Shown here one piece after another: positions 1 to 9,374 of a DNA stretch of 64,000 bases. Location: contig NZ_CP125946.1 of the NCBI RefSeq assembly GCF_030064065.1, forward strand, positions 1,674,001 to 1,738,000, read 5' to 3'. The stretch's first letter is position 1; every line of letters begins with the position of its first letter. The DNA is from Rothia sp. SD9660Na (GTDB taxonomy: Bacteria > Actinomycetota > Actinomycetes > Actinomycetales > Micrococcaceae). The notes below the pieces were generated by a model. The model was not told the origin of the DNA and ran no database searches. It saw nothing but the letters and a program-made list of their open reading frames with translations. A program made the position numbers and the translations under genes.

Positions 1-338
1 TCCTGGTCTCTGATTGTTAGCGAACCATTCACCACGGGGTGGTGTGGTTCGAGCTGACGAATCTGAAACCATATGATTATCAAATTCTGTGAGAAACCAA
101 AGGGGTTTCTCACATCTTGTATAAATATTTGGTATCAGTTCAATTTCCGCACTACCAGTGTGTTCATGTGTGAACACTAGTGTGTAGTGTGGACGATAAG
201 AATGTTATTTATAACATTGGTACGCTATTGAGTTTTCAAGCAACAAACCGCATTCTCAACCCTAGCCAGTTGAACCTGGCCGGTGTTTCGTATCGGTCAT
301 TCTCAAGTTTTGTGTCACCCCGTTTGGGCAACTCGTTT
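1..338 (-). other. probable rRNA operon leader (16S lies outside the window)
   Basis: No protein gene is supported here. Read on the minus strand, the stretch downstream of the three promoters holds a boxA-like element at about 224-244 (TGCTTGAAAACTCAATAG), of the type found in actinobacterial rRNA leaders and spacers. It also holds several hairpins: 22-50 (GAACCA/TGGTTC plus CACCAC/GTGGTG), 88-114 (perfect 11-bp stem, loop AAAGG), 201-218 (8-bp stem) and an imperfect stem around 150-186. These look like processing or antitermination structures. The 16S 5' end itself is not seen, so the rRNA identity is inferred from the motif, the promoter array and the tyrS neighbour. Confidence 0.6.
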
Positions 339-367
339 AGTCTATAATGCTTTCTCCATCATCGCAA
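339..367 (-). promoter_or_regulatory. rRNA promoter, most downstream of three
   Basis: On the minus strand TTGCGA (367-362) is followed after exactly 17 bp by TAGACT (344-339). TAGACT is a common -10 form in actinobacterial rRNA promoters. Transcription would run left into the leader. Confidence 0.6.
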
Positions 368-448
368 CTCGCTAGAGCGTAATAATGGCCACAAGCTCTT
401 TTCTTTACTTCAAAGCCTTAGCTTCAAACCCGAAAACCAGTTCAATCA

Positions 449-477
449 ACTTTACCTGGGAGTCTTTATCGACTCAA
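449..477 (-). promoter_or_regulatory. rRNA promoter, middle of three
   Basis: Minus strand TTGAGT (477-472), 17-bp spacer, TAAAGT (454-449). It lies 110 bp upstream of the downstream promoter and 95 bp from the upstream one. Confidence 0.6.
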
Positions 478-543
478 CTTGTGGTGCACTATTCGATTAT
501 TTTTCGCTTTGGGCCGGTTCCCCGTGCCTCAGCGACTCGTTAT

Positions 544-572
544 ACTTTACGCAGGTTTTTTGGAGCACGCAA
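544..572 (-). promoter_or_regulatory. rRNA promoter, most upstream of three
   Basis: Minus strand TTGCGT (572-567), 17-bp spacer, TAAAGT (549-544). Its -10 is identical to that of the middle promoter, which supports duplication of a promoter unit. Confidence 0.55.
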
Positions 573-751
573 CCCGATTGGGGCTCTTTTTCCCTCAAAA
601 CACCACCGAAACCCACACAATCAAAGGTGTTTCCCCTAGTAAACAGCGTGTTAAATTTTCTCAAAAATATTTTGAAAAACTTTTCTAGCCTCGCAGAACC
701 CTGCCCAGGCCCAACTCCGTTTTTGTCCGCTTTTACCGCCCTGGCAAGCGC

Positions 752-807
752 AAATAACAAAACCCGCCCCACTCCCTCCCTGTGTAAGGATGAGAGGTGG
801 GGCGGGT
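752..807 (-). terminator. tyrS terminator
   Basis: An 11-bp perfect GC-rich stem (762-772 with 797-807) with a 24-nt loop. On the minus strand it is followed by TTTTGTTATTT. It lies 22 bp past the tyrS stop and separates tyrS from the rRNA promoters. Confidence 0.75.
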
Positions 808-828
808 GTCCTCGCTCAAGAGAAGAAC

Positions 829-2136
829 TTACTGGGCAACCTCAACAACTGCCATGTTCTTCTTGCCGCGGCGAACCACCGCGTACTTGCCTAGAAGCAG
901 GTCGGACTCGGTGAGGGCGGCGTCCTCGCCCTGTACCTTGACGTTGTTGATGGCAGCGCCGCCTTCCTTGAGGGTGCGGCGGGCCTCGGACTTAGAAGCA
1001 GAAAGGCCGGTCTCGGTCAGCACCGTCACCATGCCCAGCTGGTTAGCTGAAAGCACAGCGTGGGGCAGCTCGGCGGTAGCGGCCTTGAGGGTGGCCTCGT
1101 CCAGGGCAGCGAAATCGCCCTTGCCGAAGAGAGCCTCAGAAGCAGCGATCACCTTTTCGGTTGCTTCAACACCGTGTACCAGAGAGGTCACCTCGTAGGC
1201 CAGGGTCTTCTGGGCTAGGCGCTTGAAGGGCTCTTCTTCAACAGACTTCTGCAGGGCAGCAATTTCGTCGCGGGTCTTGAAGGTGAAGACCTTGAGACGG
1301 TCAGCTACGTCAGCATCGGCAGTGTTGAGCCAGAACTGGTAGAAGGCGTAGGGTGAGCACATCTCGGGGTCCAACCAGATAGCGTTACCCTCAGACTTAC
1401 CGAACTTGGTGCCATCAGAGTTAGTAATCAGCGGAGTACCCAGGGCGTGGACAGACTTACCGGTGACCTTGCGTACCAGCTCGGTACCGCTGGTCAGGTT
1501 GCCCCACTGATCGGAGCCACCGCACTGCAGAGTCACGCCGTGGCGGCGGTTGAGTTCAAGGAAGTCATTGCCCTGCAGAATCTGGTAGGAGAACTCGGTG
1601 TAGGAGATGCCCTCTTCAGAGTTCAGGCGCTTAGACACGATTTCCTTTTTAATCATGGTGCCCACGCGGAAGTTCTTACCGATTTCGCGCAGGAAATCGA
1701 TGGCAGACAGTTCGCTGGTCCAGTCCAGGTTATTGACCATCTGGGCCCCGTTCTCACCCTCAAAGGACAAGAAACGCTCAATCTGGCCGCGCAGACGGCT
1801 TACCCATCCTTCAACTACATCGCGGGAGTTGAGCACGCGCTCAGAGGTCTGGCGGGGGTCACCAATCAGGCCGGTAGCGCCGCCGACCAGGCCGAAGGGG
1901 CGGTGGCCAGCCAGCTGTAGGCGACGCATGAGCAACAGCTGGACCAGGTGCCCCAGGTGCAGGGAAGCTGCGGTGGGGTCGTAACCGATATAGAAGTTCA
2001 CGGTCTCTTCAGCCAGCGCCTTCTCAAGGGCTTCTTCATCGGTGCTGACGTGCACAAAGCCACGCCACTTCAATTCCTGCCAGATATTCTCGAAGGAATC
2101 ATCGTTGTGCTGAGCTGCAAGAGTCTCTTCAGACAC
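829..2136 (-). CDS. tyrS: tyrosyl-tRNA synthetase
   Basis: Charges tRNA-Tyr with tyrosine using ATP in the cytoplasm. The class I synthetase signatures are present: the HIGH-type motif HLGH at about residues 60-63 and the KMSKS-type motif KFGKS at about 242-246. A C-terminal S4-like RNA-binding part (SKSEARRTLKEGG) follows. About 435 residues is normal for bacterial TyrRS. I start at the GTG at 2136 because GGAG lies 5 bases upstream; the ATG at 2163 in the same frame has no ribosome-binding site. It is isolated between two terminators, downstream of helD. In Micrococcaceae tyrS commonly precedes an rRNA operon, which fits the promoters that follow. Confidence 0.95.
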   Translation of the reverse strand: MSEETLAAQHNDDSFENIWQELKWRGFVHVSTDEEALEKALAEETVNFYIGYDPTAASLHLGHLVQLLLMRRLQLAGHRPFGLVGGATGLIGDPRQTSERVLNSRDVVEGWVSRLRGQIERFLSFEGENGAQMVNNLDWTSELSAIDFLREIGKNFRVGTMIKKEIVSKRLNSEEGISYTEFSYQILQGNDFLELNRRHGVTLQCGGSDQWGNLTSGTELVRKVTGKSVHALGTPLITNSDGTKFGKSEGNAIWLDPEMCSPYAFYQFWLNTADADVADRLKVFTFKTRDEIAALQKSVEEEPFKRLAQKTLAYEVTSLVHGVEATEKVIAASEALFGKGDFAALDEATLKAATAELPHAVLSANQLGMVTVLTETGLSASKSEARRTLKEGGAAINNVKVQGEDAALTESDLLLGKYAVVRRGKKNMAVVEVAQ

Positions 2137-2257
2137 GGTTACTCCATGGTTAGTAATGAACAAAAAGCAGTGACAAAGCCACCTCTACAAAGGTACCAGT
2201 TCACCGCGGGGGACGGGCAGCGGGCACTTCCGGTGTTCTCTGATTGAAAGAAAGAGA

Positions 2258-2317
2258 AAGGACGCCCCCCTCCCCCGCTTCCCTGCCGCGGGCAGGAAAG
2301 GGGGTGGGAGCGTCCTT
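2258..2317. terminator. palindromic GGACGC element A (bidirectional terminator)
   Basis: AAGGACGC at 2258-2265 pairs with GCGTCCTT at 2310-2317. Inside are a C-rich/G-rich stem and a core CCTGCC/GGCAGG hairpin. On the minus strand the element ends helD and is followed by a pyrimidine tract. The element at 39387-39443 has the same plan and much the same sequence, so this is a dispersed repeat acting as a terminator. Confidence 0.7.
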
Positions 2318-2338
2318 GCGCTACGGAATCTCGTGCAG

Positions 2339-4654
2339 CTACTCGGTAGGAGCGATACCCGTGGGCAGTTCACGAGAAGCGAGCAGGTGCAGGCGCTGGG
2401 TGGGGCGGGTCATGGAGACATACAGGTCACCCACCGAACCGTTAGCTGCACGCACCAGGTCGGCAGGCTCAACGATGATTACGGTGTCGAACTCCAGGCC
2501 CTTGGCTTCCCAGGGAGTCAGAATCAGCACCTGGTGTTCCAGGGCAGAGGCCGAGGTGCCTAGCTTACCCTTGTGCTCGGCAGCAATCGCCAGGGCGGTC
2601 TCGCGGTAGCGTTCCTCGCTGACAATCACGCCGATGAGGCCGCCGGCGCCCTGCTCCAGCTCATCGCTGACGGTGCTCACCACAGCCGGGTAGAGGGCCT
2701 CCTCACCCACGATATGGGCGGATGGCGCCCAGTTACCCTCGCGCACAGCGCGGGGGGCTGAAATCTCCAGGCCGGCAGCGCGGGCAACCGCAACAGCGGC
2801 GTCCGAAATCTGGGCGGGGGTGCGGTAGTTGACGGTCAGCTCATCCAGGGTGAAGCGCTCCCCCACAAAAGGCTCAAGAGCCTGCGCCCAGGACTGTGAC
2901 GCTGCTGCCGAAGACGCCTGCGCGATATCGCCAACAATCGTGAAGGACTTCATGGGGCAGCGGCGCATGAGCAGGCGCCACTGCATGGGGGAAAGCTCCT
3001 GAGCCTCGTCAACCACCACATGCCCGTAAGCCCAGGTGCGGTCGGCCTGCGCGGCGCGGGCGGCGGTCATTCGCTCGCCACGTTCCTCGTTCAGCTCGGC
3101 AATTTGCTCGGCGGTGACCACGCCGTCCACGCCCATATCGGCAAGCTGCTGGTCCACGTTCTCCAGGGCCTTACGGGCGTTTTCGAGATTGGCCTGGTGG
3201 GCAGCCTCGGCGCGGGCAGCGGCTCCGGCACCGGCGACCTTGGAAAAATCACCGAGAAGCTCCGCTGCCTCATCAAGCAGGGGCACATCGGACTCGGTAA
3301 AAGGCAGGTTCGCTGCGCGCGCCAGGACGTCACGCTCAGCGTCGGTGAGGACGCCCGCGGTTGCGCTCTGCAGGTACTCCGGCTTTGAAAACAGCGAGCG
3401 CACCATGGTCTCGGGTGACAGGGGCATCCAGGCGAGGTTGATGGCTCGGCGGACGTCCAGGGACCCGCGGACATCATCTTCAAGGTAGGGGCGGTCAACC
3501 GCGTGACCGGCGGCGGCGTCCAGCTTTTCGTTGAGCTGGACGGTAAGCTCTTTCAGGAGCACCTTCACAAAGGTCTCGCGGGCCTCGTTGTGGGGCTTGC
3601 CGGTGGAGCGGGCGGTGGCGCGGGCGTGCTTGACCATGCCGGGGGTCATCTCGATGGCGGTGGAATCCACGTACATCTTCACGGGCTTGGCCGGCACTTT
3701 CTGACGGTCGGCTACAGCATTTTTGATGACCTCGGCCATGCGCAGGTCGCCCTTGATCTGGGCAACTGTGGGATCGGTTTCGGGTACAGCCTTAATACCG
3801 GGGTACAGGGTAGCTAGGGACGACATCACCACGCCGGTCTCGCCCAGGGAGGGCAGCACGCGCTCGATGTACCACATAAAGGAGGCGGAGGGGCCAACGA
3901 CCAGAACACCAGCGTTGTTGAGACGCTCGCGGAAGGTGTAAAGCAGGTAGGCGGCACGGTGCAGGGCAACGGCGGTTTTACCGGTACCGGGGCCGCCCTG
4001 CACAACGCGGACACCCGCCAGGTCGGCGCGGATGATAGCGTCCTGCTCTGCCTGGATGGTCGCCACGATATCGCCCATGCGGCCGGTGCGCTTGCGGTTC
4101 AGGGCCGCCAGCAGGGCGCCCTCGCCGTGCAGGTTCTCATCGCCGTCTTCGAGCAGGGTTGAGTCGAGCACGTCGTCTTCGAAGCCGGTTACTTCCCGGC
4201 GCTCTAGCATCAGGTGGCGGCGGCGGCGCACACCCTGCCGGTTGAAAGCGGTAGCCTGGTAGAAGGTGCCCGCTTCGGGGGCGCGCCAGTCAATGAGCAG
4301 GCGCTCGTGGTCTTCGGTTGCCAGGCCGATACGGCCGATATAGCGGATAGCCTCGTCGTCGAGGTCAAGGCGGCCAAAAGCCAGGCGGTGATCAACCGCG
4401 TTGTACTGGGCCAGGCGGTCTTCATAATGCTGGGCGTAGGCGTCACGCTCTGAACGGTTCTGGTGGCTACCAACGGCCTGGTTCTTGCGGGTACTCTTGA
4501 GCTTTTTCTCGTTAATCTCTCGAAGCTCATCAAGGCGGGCGTACAGCCTGCCCACGTAGGCTCGTTCACCTGCCAGCTGAGCCTCGTAGGCTTTTTCAGC
4601 GGCAGTCTGCTCACCGGTTGCGGTTGTGTTCTCGGTCAAGAGGGAACCCTTCAT
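2339..4654 (-). CDS. HelD-like UvrD-family motor protein
   Basis: Superfamily 1 ATPase of the HelD type. Characterised homologues bind RNA polymerase and release stalled or hibernating polymerase from DNA. Seen: an N-terminal coiled-coil arm (about residues 15-80, charged, Glu/Lys/Arg-rich), Walker A GGPGTGKT at about 221, motif II DEAQE at about 548, a QSWAQ-containing region, and a late motif TPWEAKGLEFD typical of UvrD-like helicases. The 771-residue length fits actinobacterial HelD. The start is uncertain: the ATG at 4654 has GGAGGG rather far upstream, and an in-frame TTG five codons later has AAGGG before it. It is downstream of the TA module but separated from it by a terminator-like hairpin. 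Confidence 0.85.
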   Translation of the reverse strand: MKGSLLTENTTATGEQTAAEKAYEAQLAGERAYVGRLYARLDELREINEKKLKSTRKNQAVGSHQNRSERDAYAQHYEDRLAQYNAVDHRLAFGRLDLDDEAIRYIGRIGLATEDHERLLIDWRAPEAGTFYQATAFNRQGVRRRRHLMLERREVTGFEDDVLDSTLLEDGDENLHGEGALLAALNRKRTGRMGDIVATIQAEQDAIIRADLAGVRVVQGGPGTGKTAVALHRAAYLLYTFRERLNNAGVLVVGPSASFMWYIERVLPSLGETGVVMSSLATLYPGIKAVPETDPTVAQIKGDLRMAEVIKNAVADRQKVPAKPVKMYVDSTAIEMTPGMVKHARATARSTGKPHNEARETFVKVLLKELTVQLNEKLDAAAGHAVDRPYLEDDVRGSLDVRRAINLAWMPLSPETMVRSLFSKPEYLQSATAGVLTDAERDVLARAANLPFTESDVPLLDEAAELLGDFSKVAGAGAAARAEAAHQANLENARKALENVDQQLADMGVDGVVTAEQIAELNEERGERMTAARAAQADRTWAYGHVVVDEAQELSPMQWRLLMRRCPMKSFTIVGDIAQASSAAASQSWAQALEPFVGERFTLDELTVNYRTPAQISDAAVAVARAAGLEISAPRAVREGNWAPSAHIVGEEALYPAVVSTVSDELEQGAGGLIGVIVSEERYRETALAIAAEHKGKLGTSASALEHQVLILTPWEAKGLEFDTVIIVEPADLVRAANGSVGDLYVSMTRPTQRLHLLASRELPTGIAPTE

Positions 4655-4695
4655 CGCGGAAAATTCAAGCCCTCCATTCTACCCGTACACCCGAG

Positions 4696-4731
4696 CAAAA
4701 AGAAAGGACGCCCGCGGCAGCTCGGCGGGGC
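4696..4731 (-). terminator. terminator after the YefM/YoeB module
   Basis: Minus strand: GCCCCGC pairs with GCGGGC (one bulge), followed by GTCC and a T-rich run to 4696. It contains one copy of the GCGTCC half-motif also seen in the other terminators. Confidence 0.5.
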
Positions 4732-4760
4732 AGGGTACCCAGACTTTCAATCGCTGCCTA

Positions 4761-5015
4761 TCAGTAGTGGTATCTGCAGGCGGCAATCAAGATTGACGTA
4801 TCTGTTATCGCATAAATAAGTCTGTGTTCGTCTGTAATCCGCCGCGACCAGAACCCTGACCAGTCGTGTTTAAGGGCCTCGGGTTTGCCGATACCCTCGT
4901 GCCCGTTGCGGGCAATATCTTTAATCAGAGTGTTAATGCGTTTAAGGACTTTGCGGTCCTGCTGCTGCCACCAGAGGTAGTCTTCCCAGGCGTTTTCATC
5001 CCACACAATTTTCAT
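4761..5015 (-). CDS. yoeB: YoeB-family toxin (ribosome-dependent mRNA interferase)
   Basis: Predicted type II toxin that cleaves mRNA in the ribosomal A site. The 84-residue size and the features KIVWDENAWEDY at the N-terminus, central Glu, the SRRI region and the C-terminal HY pair match YoeB (family catalytic residues Glu, Arg, His, Tyr). It starts three bases after the antitoxin stop, so translation is probably coupled. The partner just upstream is a YefM-type antitoxin. All key residues seem to be in place, so it should be active if expressed. Confidence 0.92.
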   Translation of the reverse strand: MKIVWDENAWEDYLWWQQQDRKVLKRINTLIKDIARNGHEGIGKPEALKHDWSGFWSRRITDEHRLIYAITDTSILIAACRYHY

Positions 5016-5018
5016 GGC

Positions 5019-5273
5019 TTACTCTTCAATCAGCTGATGCTCTTCCCCCAGACCAGCTTTCAGCCGCGCGATGGAGTCAGAGATTCGACGAGCGTTCCGG
5101 GGAGAGCGCATGAGGTAGGCGGCTTCTTTGAGGGACTCGTAGTCTTCAAGCGATAGCATGACGACGGGGTCGTGCCCCACTCTAGTGATGACGACTTCTT
5201 CGCGGTCGTTGATAACAGAATCCATGACCTCTGCATACCGAGCCCGAGATTCTGAATAGGTCATTGTTTTCAT
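5019..5273 (-). CDS. yefM: YefM/Phd-family antitoxin
   Basis: Antitoxin that should bind and neutralise YoeB and repress its own operon. The N-terminal DNA-binding part is typical (MTYSESRARYAEVMDSV), followed by the conserved block EEVVITRVGHDPVVMLSLEDYESL and a flexible acidic C-terminus for toxin binding. I start at the ATG at 5273 because AAGAAAGG lies 9 bases upstream; the longer frame to 5300 would run through the operator. An alternative ATG lies three codons later. A palindrome with GTAC half-sites immediately upstream is the likely autoregulatory site. Confidence 0.9.
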   Translation of the reverse strand: MKTMTYSESRARYAEVMDSVINDREEVVITRVGHDPVVMLSLEDYESLKEAAYLMRSPRNARRISDSIARLKAGLGEEHQLIEE

Positions 5274-5290
5274 ACCACACAGCCTTTCTT

Positions 5291-5306
5291 GTACAACCAA
5301 TTGTAC
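5291..5306. promoter_or_regulatory. operator of the YefM/YoeB module
   Basis: Perfect palindrome GTACAA-CCAA-TTGTAC, 18 bp upstream of the chosen yefM start. YefM proteins are known to recognise TGTACA-type palindromes, so this is the expected position and sequence for autorepression. Confidence 0.7.
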
Positions 5307-5346
5307 GTCCAGCAGTTTCTCCCAGGAAGCCTAACCGAAACAAAAG

Positions 5347-5407
5347 ACCCCGGTTTTCGTGCATTCACCCCAGGTAAAAACCGTGGTAGATGCACAAAAA
5401 CCGGGGT
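5347..5407. terminator. long bidirectional terminator between apt and yefM
   Basis: An 18-bp stem (5347-5364 with 5390-5407) broken by only one mismatch. Both arms contain A/T runs next to CCCCGG. On the minus strand it ends the argG-argH-apt transcript. Confidence 0.7.
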
Positions 5408-5426
5408 ACTACGCGCAGGGCAGTCT

Positions 5427-5978
5427 CTACTCGGCAACCAGCGACAGAGCCTCCAGGCGGTGGCCAGCCAGGATCTCGCGTCCGCCCAGGCCCTCAAGCT
5501 CCAGGAGCACGCCAATGCCAGCGACCTTCAGGTCAGCCATCTCCATCAGGTGGGTAGCTGCCTCAAGGGTGCCGCCGGTGGCCAGAAGGTCATCCACAAT
5601 CAGCACACGGGAACCTGCCGGGATATCGTCCTTGTGAATCTCAATCGCAGCCTGACCGTACTCCAGAGAGTATTCCTTCATGTAGGTATCGCGCGGCAGC
5701 TTACCGGCCTTACGCACGGTCATGACGCCGGTACCGGCAATGTAGGCGATAGCCGAAGCCATCAGGAAGCCACGCGCCTCAACACCAGCGACGATATCGA
5801 ACTGTCCCTCGAACCTGCGGACGAGCTCCTCCATGGACGCACGGAACACCTGCGGGTTAGCGAACAGGGTGGTCACGTCGTAGAAGAGGATGCCCTCTTT
5901 GGGGTAGTCCTGAATCTGTGCGCAGGCAGCAGGAATCTGCTTCTCAAGGGGTAGGGAAGAATCAACGGGCTTAATCAT
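5427..5978 (-). CDS. apt: adenine phosphoribosyltransferase
   Basis: Salvages adenine with PRPP to give AMP in the cytoplasm. The PRPP-binding signature VLIVDDLLATGGT lies near residues 124-136, and the type I phosphoribosyltransferase core is complete (GVEARGF, RKAGKLP). The 183-residue length fits Apt. It begins only 9 bp after the argH stop, so it is probably co-transcribed with argGH. In many actinobacteria apt sits near relA and secDF instead, so this arrangement is somewhat unusual. Confidence 0.93.
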   Translation of the reverse strand: MIKPVDSSLPLEKQIPAACAQIQDYPKEGILFYDVTTLFANPQVFRASMEELVRRFEGQFDIVAGVEARGFLMASAIAYIAGTGVMTVRKAGKLPRDTYMKEYSLEYGQAAIEIHKDDIPAGSRVLIVDDLLATGGTLEAATHLMEMADLKVAGIGVLLELEGLGGREILAGHRLEALSLVAE

Positions 5979-5987
5979 GCTTTTAGC

Positions 5988-7550
<1,563 letters not shown>

Positions 7551-8753
7551 TTAGAGGCCCAGGCGCTGGTCGCGGGCTGAAGCGACCTTGGAGGACAAAC
7601 CGAACAGCTCAATGAAGCCGCGGGCCATGGACTGGTCGAAGGTGTCGCCCTCATCGTAGGTGGCCAGGTTGAAGTCGTAGAGGGAGGTCTCTGACTTACG
7701 GCCGGTAACAACGGCGCGGCCACCGTGCAGGTCCATGCGGATATCGCCGTTGACCATCTTCTGGGTGTCGTTGATGAAGGCGTCCAGGGACTTCTTCAGC
7801 GGGGAGAACCACTGGCCGTCGTAGACCAGTTCGGTCCAACGCTGGCCAACAATCTTCTTGAAGCGGGCTTGCTCGCGCTCGATGGTGACGTTTTCGAGTT
7901 CCTTGTGGGCAGCCATGAGGGCCATAGCGCCGGGGGCCTCGTAGATTTCGCGGGACTTGATGCCGACCAGACGGTCTTCAACGATGTCGATACGGCCGAT
8001 GCCCTGGGCACCTGCACGGCGGTTCATAATCTCGATAGCTTCAAGCGGGGTGACAGCCTGGCCGTCGATGGCAACGGGGATGCCTTCCTTGAAGGAGATG
8101 ACGACGGTATCGGGGGTGGGGGCGAAGGTGGGGTCGTCGGTGTAGTCGTAGACGTCCTTGGTGGGACCGTTCCAGATGTCTTCGAGGAAGCCGGTTTCAA
8201 CCGCGCGGCCCCAGACGTTCTGGTCGATGGAGAAGGGGTTCTTCTTGGTGGTGACAATCGGCAGGTTGTTCTTTTCTGCGTAGTCGATGGCCTTCTCACG
8301 GGTCAGGGCCAGGTCACGTACGGGGGCGATGCACTTGAGTTCGGGGCCCAGGGTCTGGATGCCAACCTCAAAGCGGACCTGGTCGTTACCCTTGCCGGTG
8401 CAGCCGTGGGCAACGGTGGTGGCACCGAACTGCTTGGCGGCGGCCACCAGGTGCTTGGTAATGACGGGGCGGGAAACAGCCGATACCAGGGGGTAGGCGT
8501 CCATGTAGAGGGCGTTGGCCTTGAGGGCGGGCATGCAGTACTCGTTGGCAAATTCATCGCGGGCATCTGCCACGTAGGCTTCTACAGCACCGCAGTCGAG
8601 AGCACGCTGGCGGATGGTCTCAAGATCCTCGCCGCCCTGCCCTACGTCAACGGCAACGGCAATAACTTCTGCGCCGGTAGCTTCGCCGATCCAGCCGATG
8701 GCAACTGAGGTGTCGAGACCGCCTGAGTAGGCCAGGACGATGCGCTCTTTCAT
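7551..8753 (-). CDS. argG: argininosuccinate synthase
   Basis: Joins citrulline and aspartate with ATP to make argininosuccinate. The N-terminal PP-loop YSGGLDTS lies at residues 9-16, followed by the conserved blocks [13 protein letters not shown] and [12 protein letters not shown]. 400 residues is the family length. AAGGAG precedes the ATG. The promoter upstream overlaps two ARG boxes, so ArgR with arginine should repress it. Together with argF and argH this gives a complete ornithine-to-arginine route. Confidence 0.96.
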   Translation of the reverse strand: MKERIVLAYSGGLDTSVAIGWIGEATGAEVIAVAVDVGQGGEDLETIRQRALDCGAVEAYVADARDEFANEYCMPALKANALYMDAYPLVSAVSRPVITKHLVAAAKQFGATTVAHGCTGKGNDQVRFEVGIQTLGPELKCIAPVRDLALTREKAIDYAEKNNLPIVTTKKNPFSIDQNVWGRAVETGFLEDIWNGPTKDVYDYTDDPTFAPTPDTVVISFKEGIPVAIDGQAVTPLEAIEIMNRRAGAQGIGRIDIVEDRLVGIKSREIYEAPGAMALMAAHKELENVTIEREQARFKKIVGQRWTELVYDGQWFSPLKKSLDAFINDTQKMVNGDIRMDLHGGRAVVTGRKSETSLYDFNLATYDEGDTFDQSMARGFIELFGLSSKVASARDQRLGL

Positions 8754-8807
8754 GGTGCTCCTTGAGATTTTACGTTCAGGGACGGGAGGTCCCCGCAGGT
8801 TCTATAA

Positions 8808-8838
8808 ATAATTATGCACACTCAGACATAATTATGCA
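8808..8838. promoter_or_regulatory. double ARG box upstream of argG
   Basis: Two identical 11-mers ATAATTATGCA start at 8808 and 8828, exactly 20 bp apart, about two helical turns. This is the usual arrangement for hexameric ArgR. The same spacing recurs upstream of argF and argC. Confidence 0.82.
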
Positions 8839-8853
8839 AAACGTATCGGTCAA
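8825..8853 (-). promoter_or_regulatory. argG promoter
   Basis: Minus strand TTGACC (8853-8848), 17-bp spacer, TATGTC (8830-8825). One ARG box lies in the spacer and the -10, and the other just downstream, so ArgR would block RNA polymerase directly. Confidence 0.65.
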
Positions 8854-8975
8854 TGATACGCGCTACTATCATCGCGCGCTACCCCAGAACCGGCAAGAGA
8901 AACGCGCACCCGAAAATGAAAAAACCTTAATGGAATACTCACAGAACCTTTAAAGACAACTGCCACACTAGAAAC

Positions 8976-9374
8976 ATGCTCAAGAAATACATGTTCGGAA
9001 TCCTGCTTCTAGCAGCTGTTGGAATGGTTGCCGCTCTCGCTCTACTCATAAGCTTTCGAGGCCAGCTCGGCTATGAGGTAGACCCCATCGTCCTTGACCG
9101 CACCACCTCCCCCAGCTCGTCAGCGCCCGCCTCTGCTAGCTCATCGCCGTCGGCGACAAGCGAGAGCCCCAGCCCTGAGCCCACTACGAAGCAGGCAGCT
9201 GACCAGGCCACCCCGGCTGAAGAAGCCCCCGCGGTCGTGGAACAGGCACCGGCACCTGTGGTTGTCGAGCCAGCCCCCGCCCCCGTCGTCGTGGAGCAGG
9301 CACCCGCGCCAGCCCCGGCACCGGAGGACGATGACGACGACTACGAGGTCGATGACGATGGCCACCATGACTAA
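8976..9374 (+). CDS. membrane-anchored protein with Ser/Pro/Ala linker and Asp-rich tail
   Basis: I do not recognise a family. The 132 residues comprise an N-terminal membrane segment (about 7-27), a Ser/Thr/Pro-rich stretch, an Ala-Pro-Val repeat region (copies of the type PAPVVVEQ/E) and a C-terminus dominated by Asp, ending in Gly-His-His-Asp. It is probably anchored in the membrane with a long extended outer arm. The acidic, His-containing tip could bind cations, which is inference. It is the first gene of the operon that continues into a sensor kinase, with the ends overlapping. No clear ribosome-binding site precedes the ATG. Confidence 0.7.
   Translation: MLKKYMFGILLLAAVGMVAALALLISFRGQLGYEVDPIVLDRTTSPSSSAPASASSSPSATSESPSPEPTTKQAADQATPAEEAPAVVEQAPAPVVVEPAPAPVVVEQAPAPAPAPEDDDDDYEVDDDGHHD

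Noticed and set aside
1-338. 16S rRNA gene fragment
   Set aside because: No 16S sequence such as the reverse of AGAGTTTGATC is seen; only leader-type elements are present.
7725-8708. 327-codon open frame on the plus strand opposite argG
   Set aside because: It mirrors argG codon structure, has Gly/Val-rich content without any domain, and no ribosome-binding site; argG is certain.
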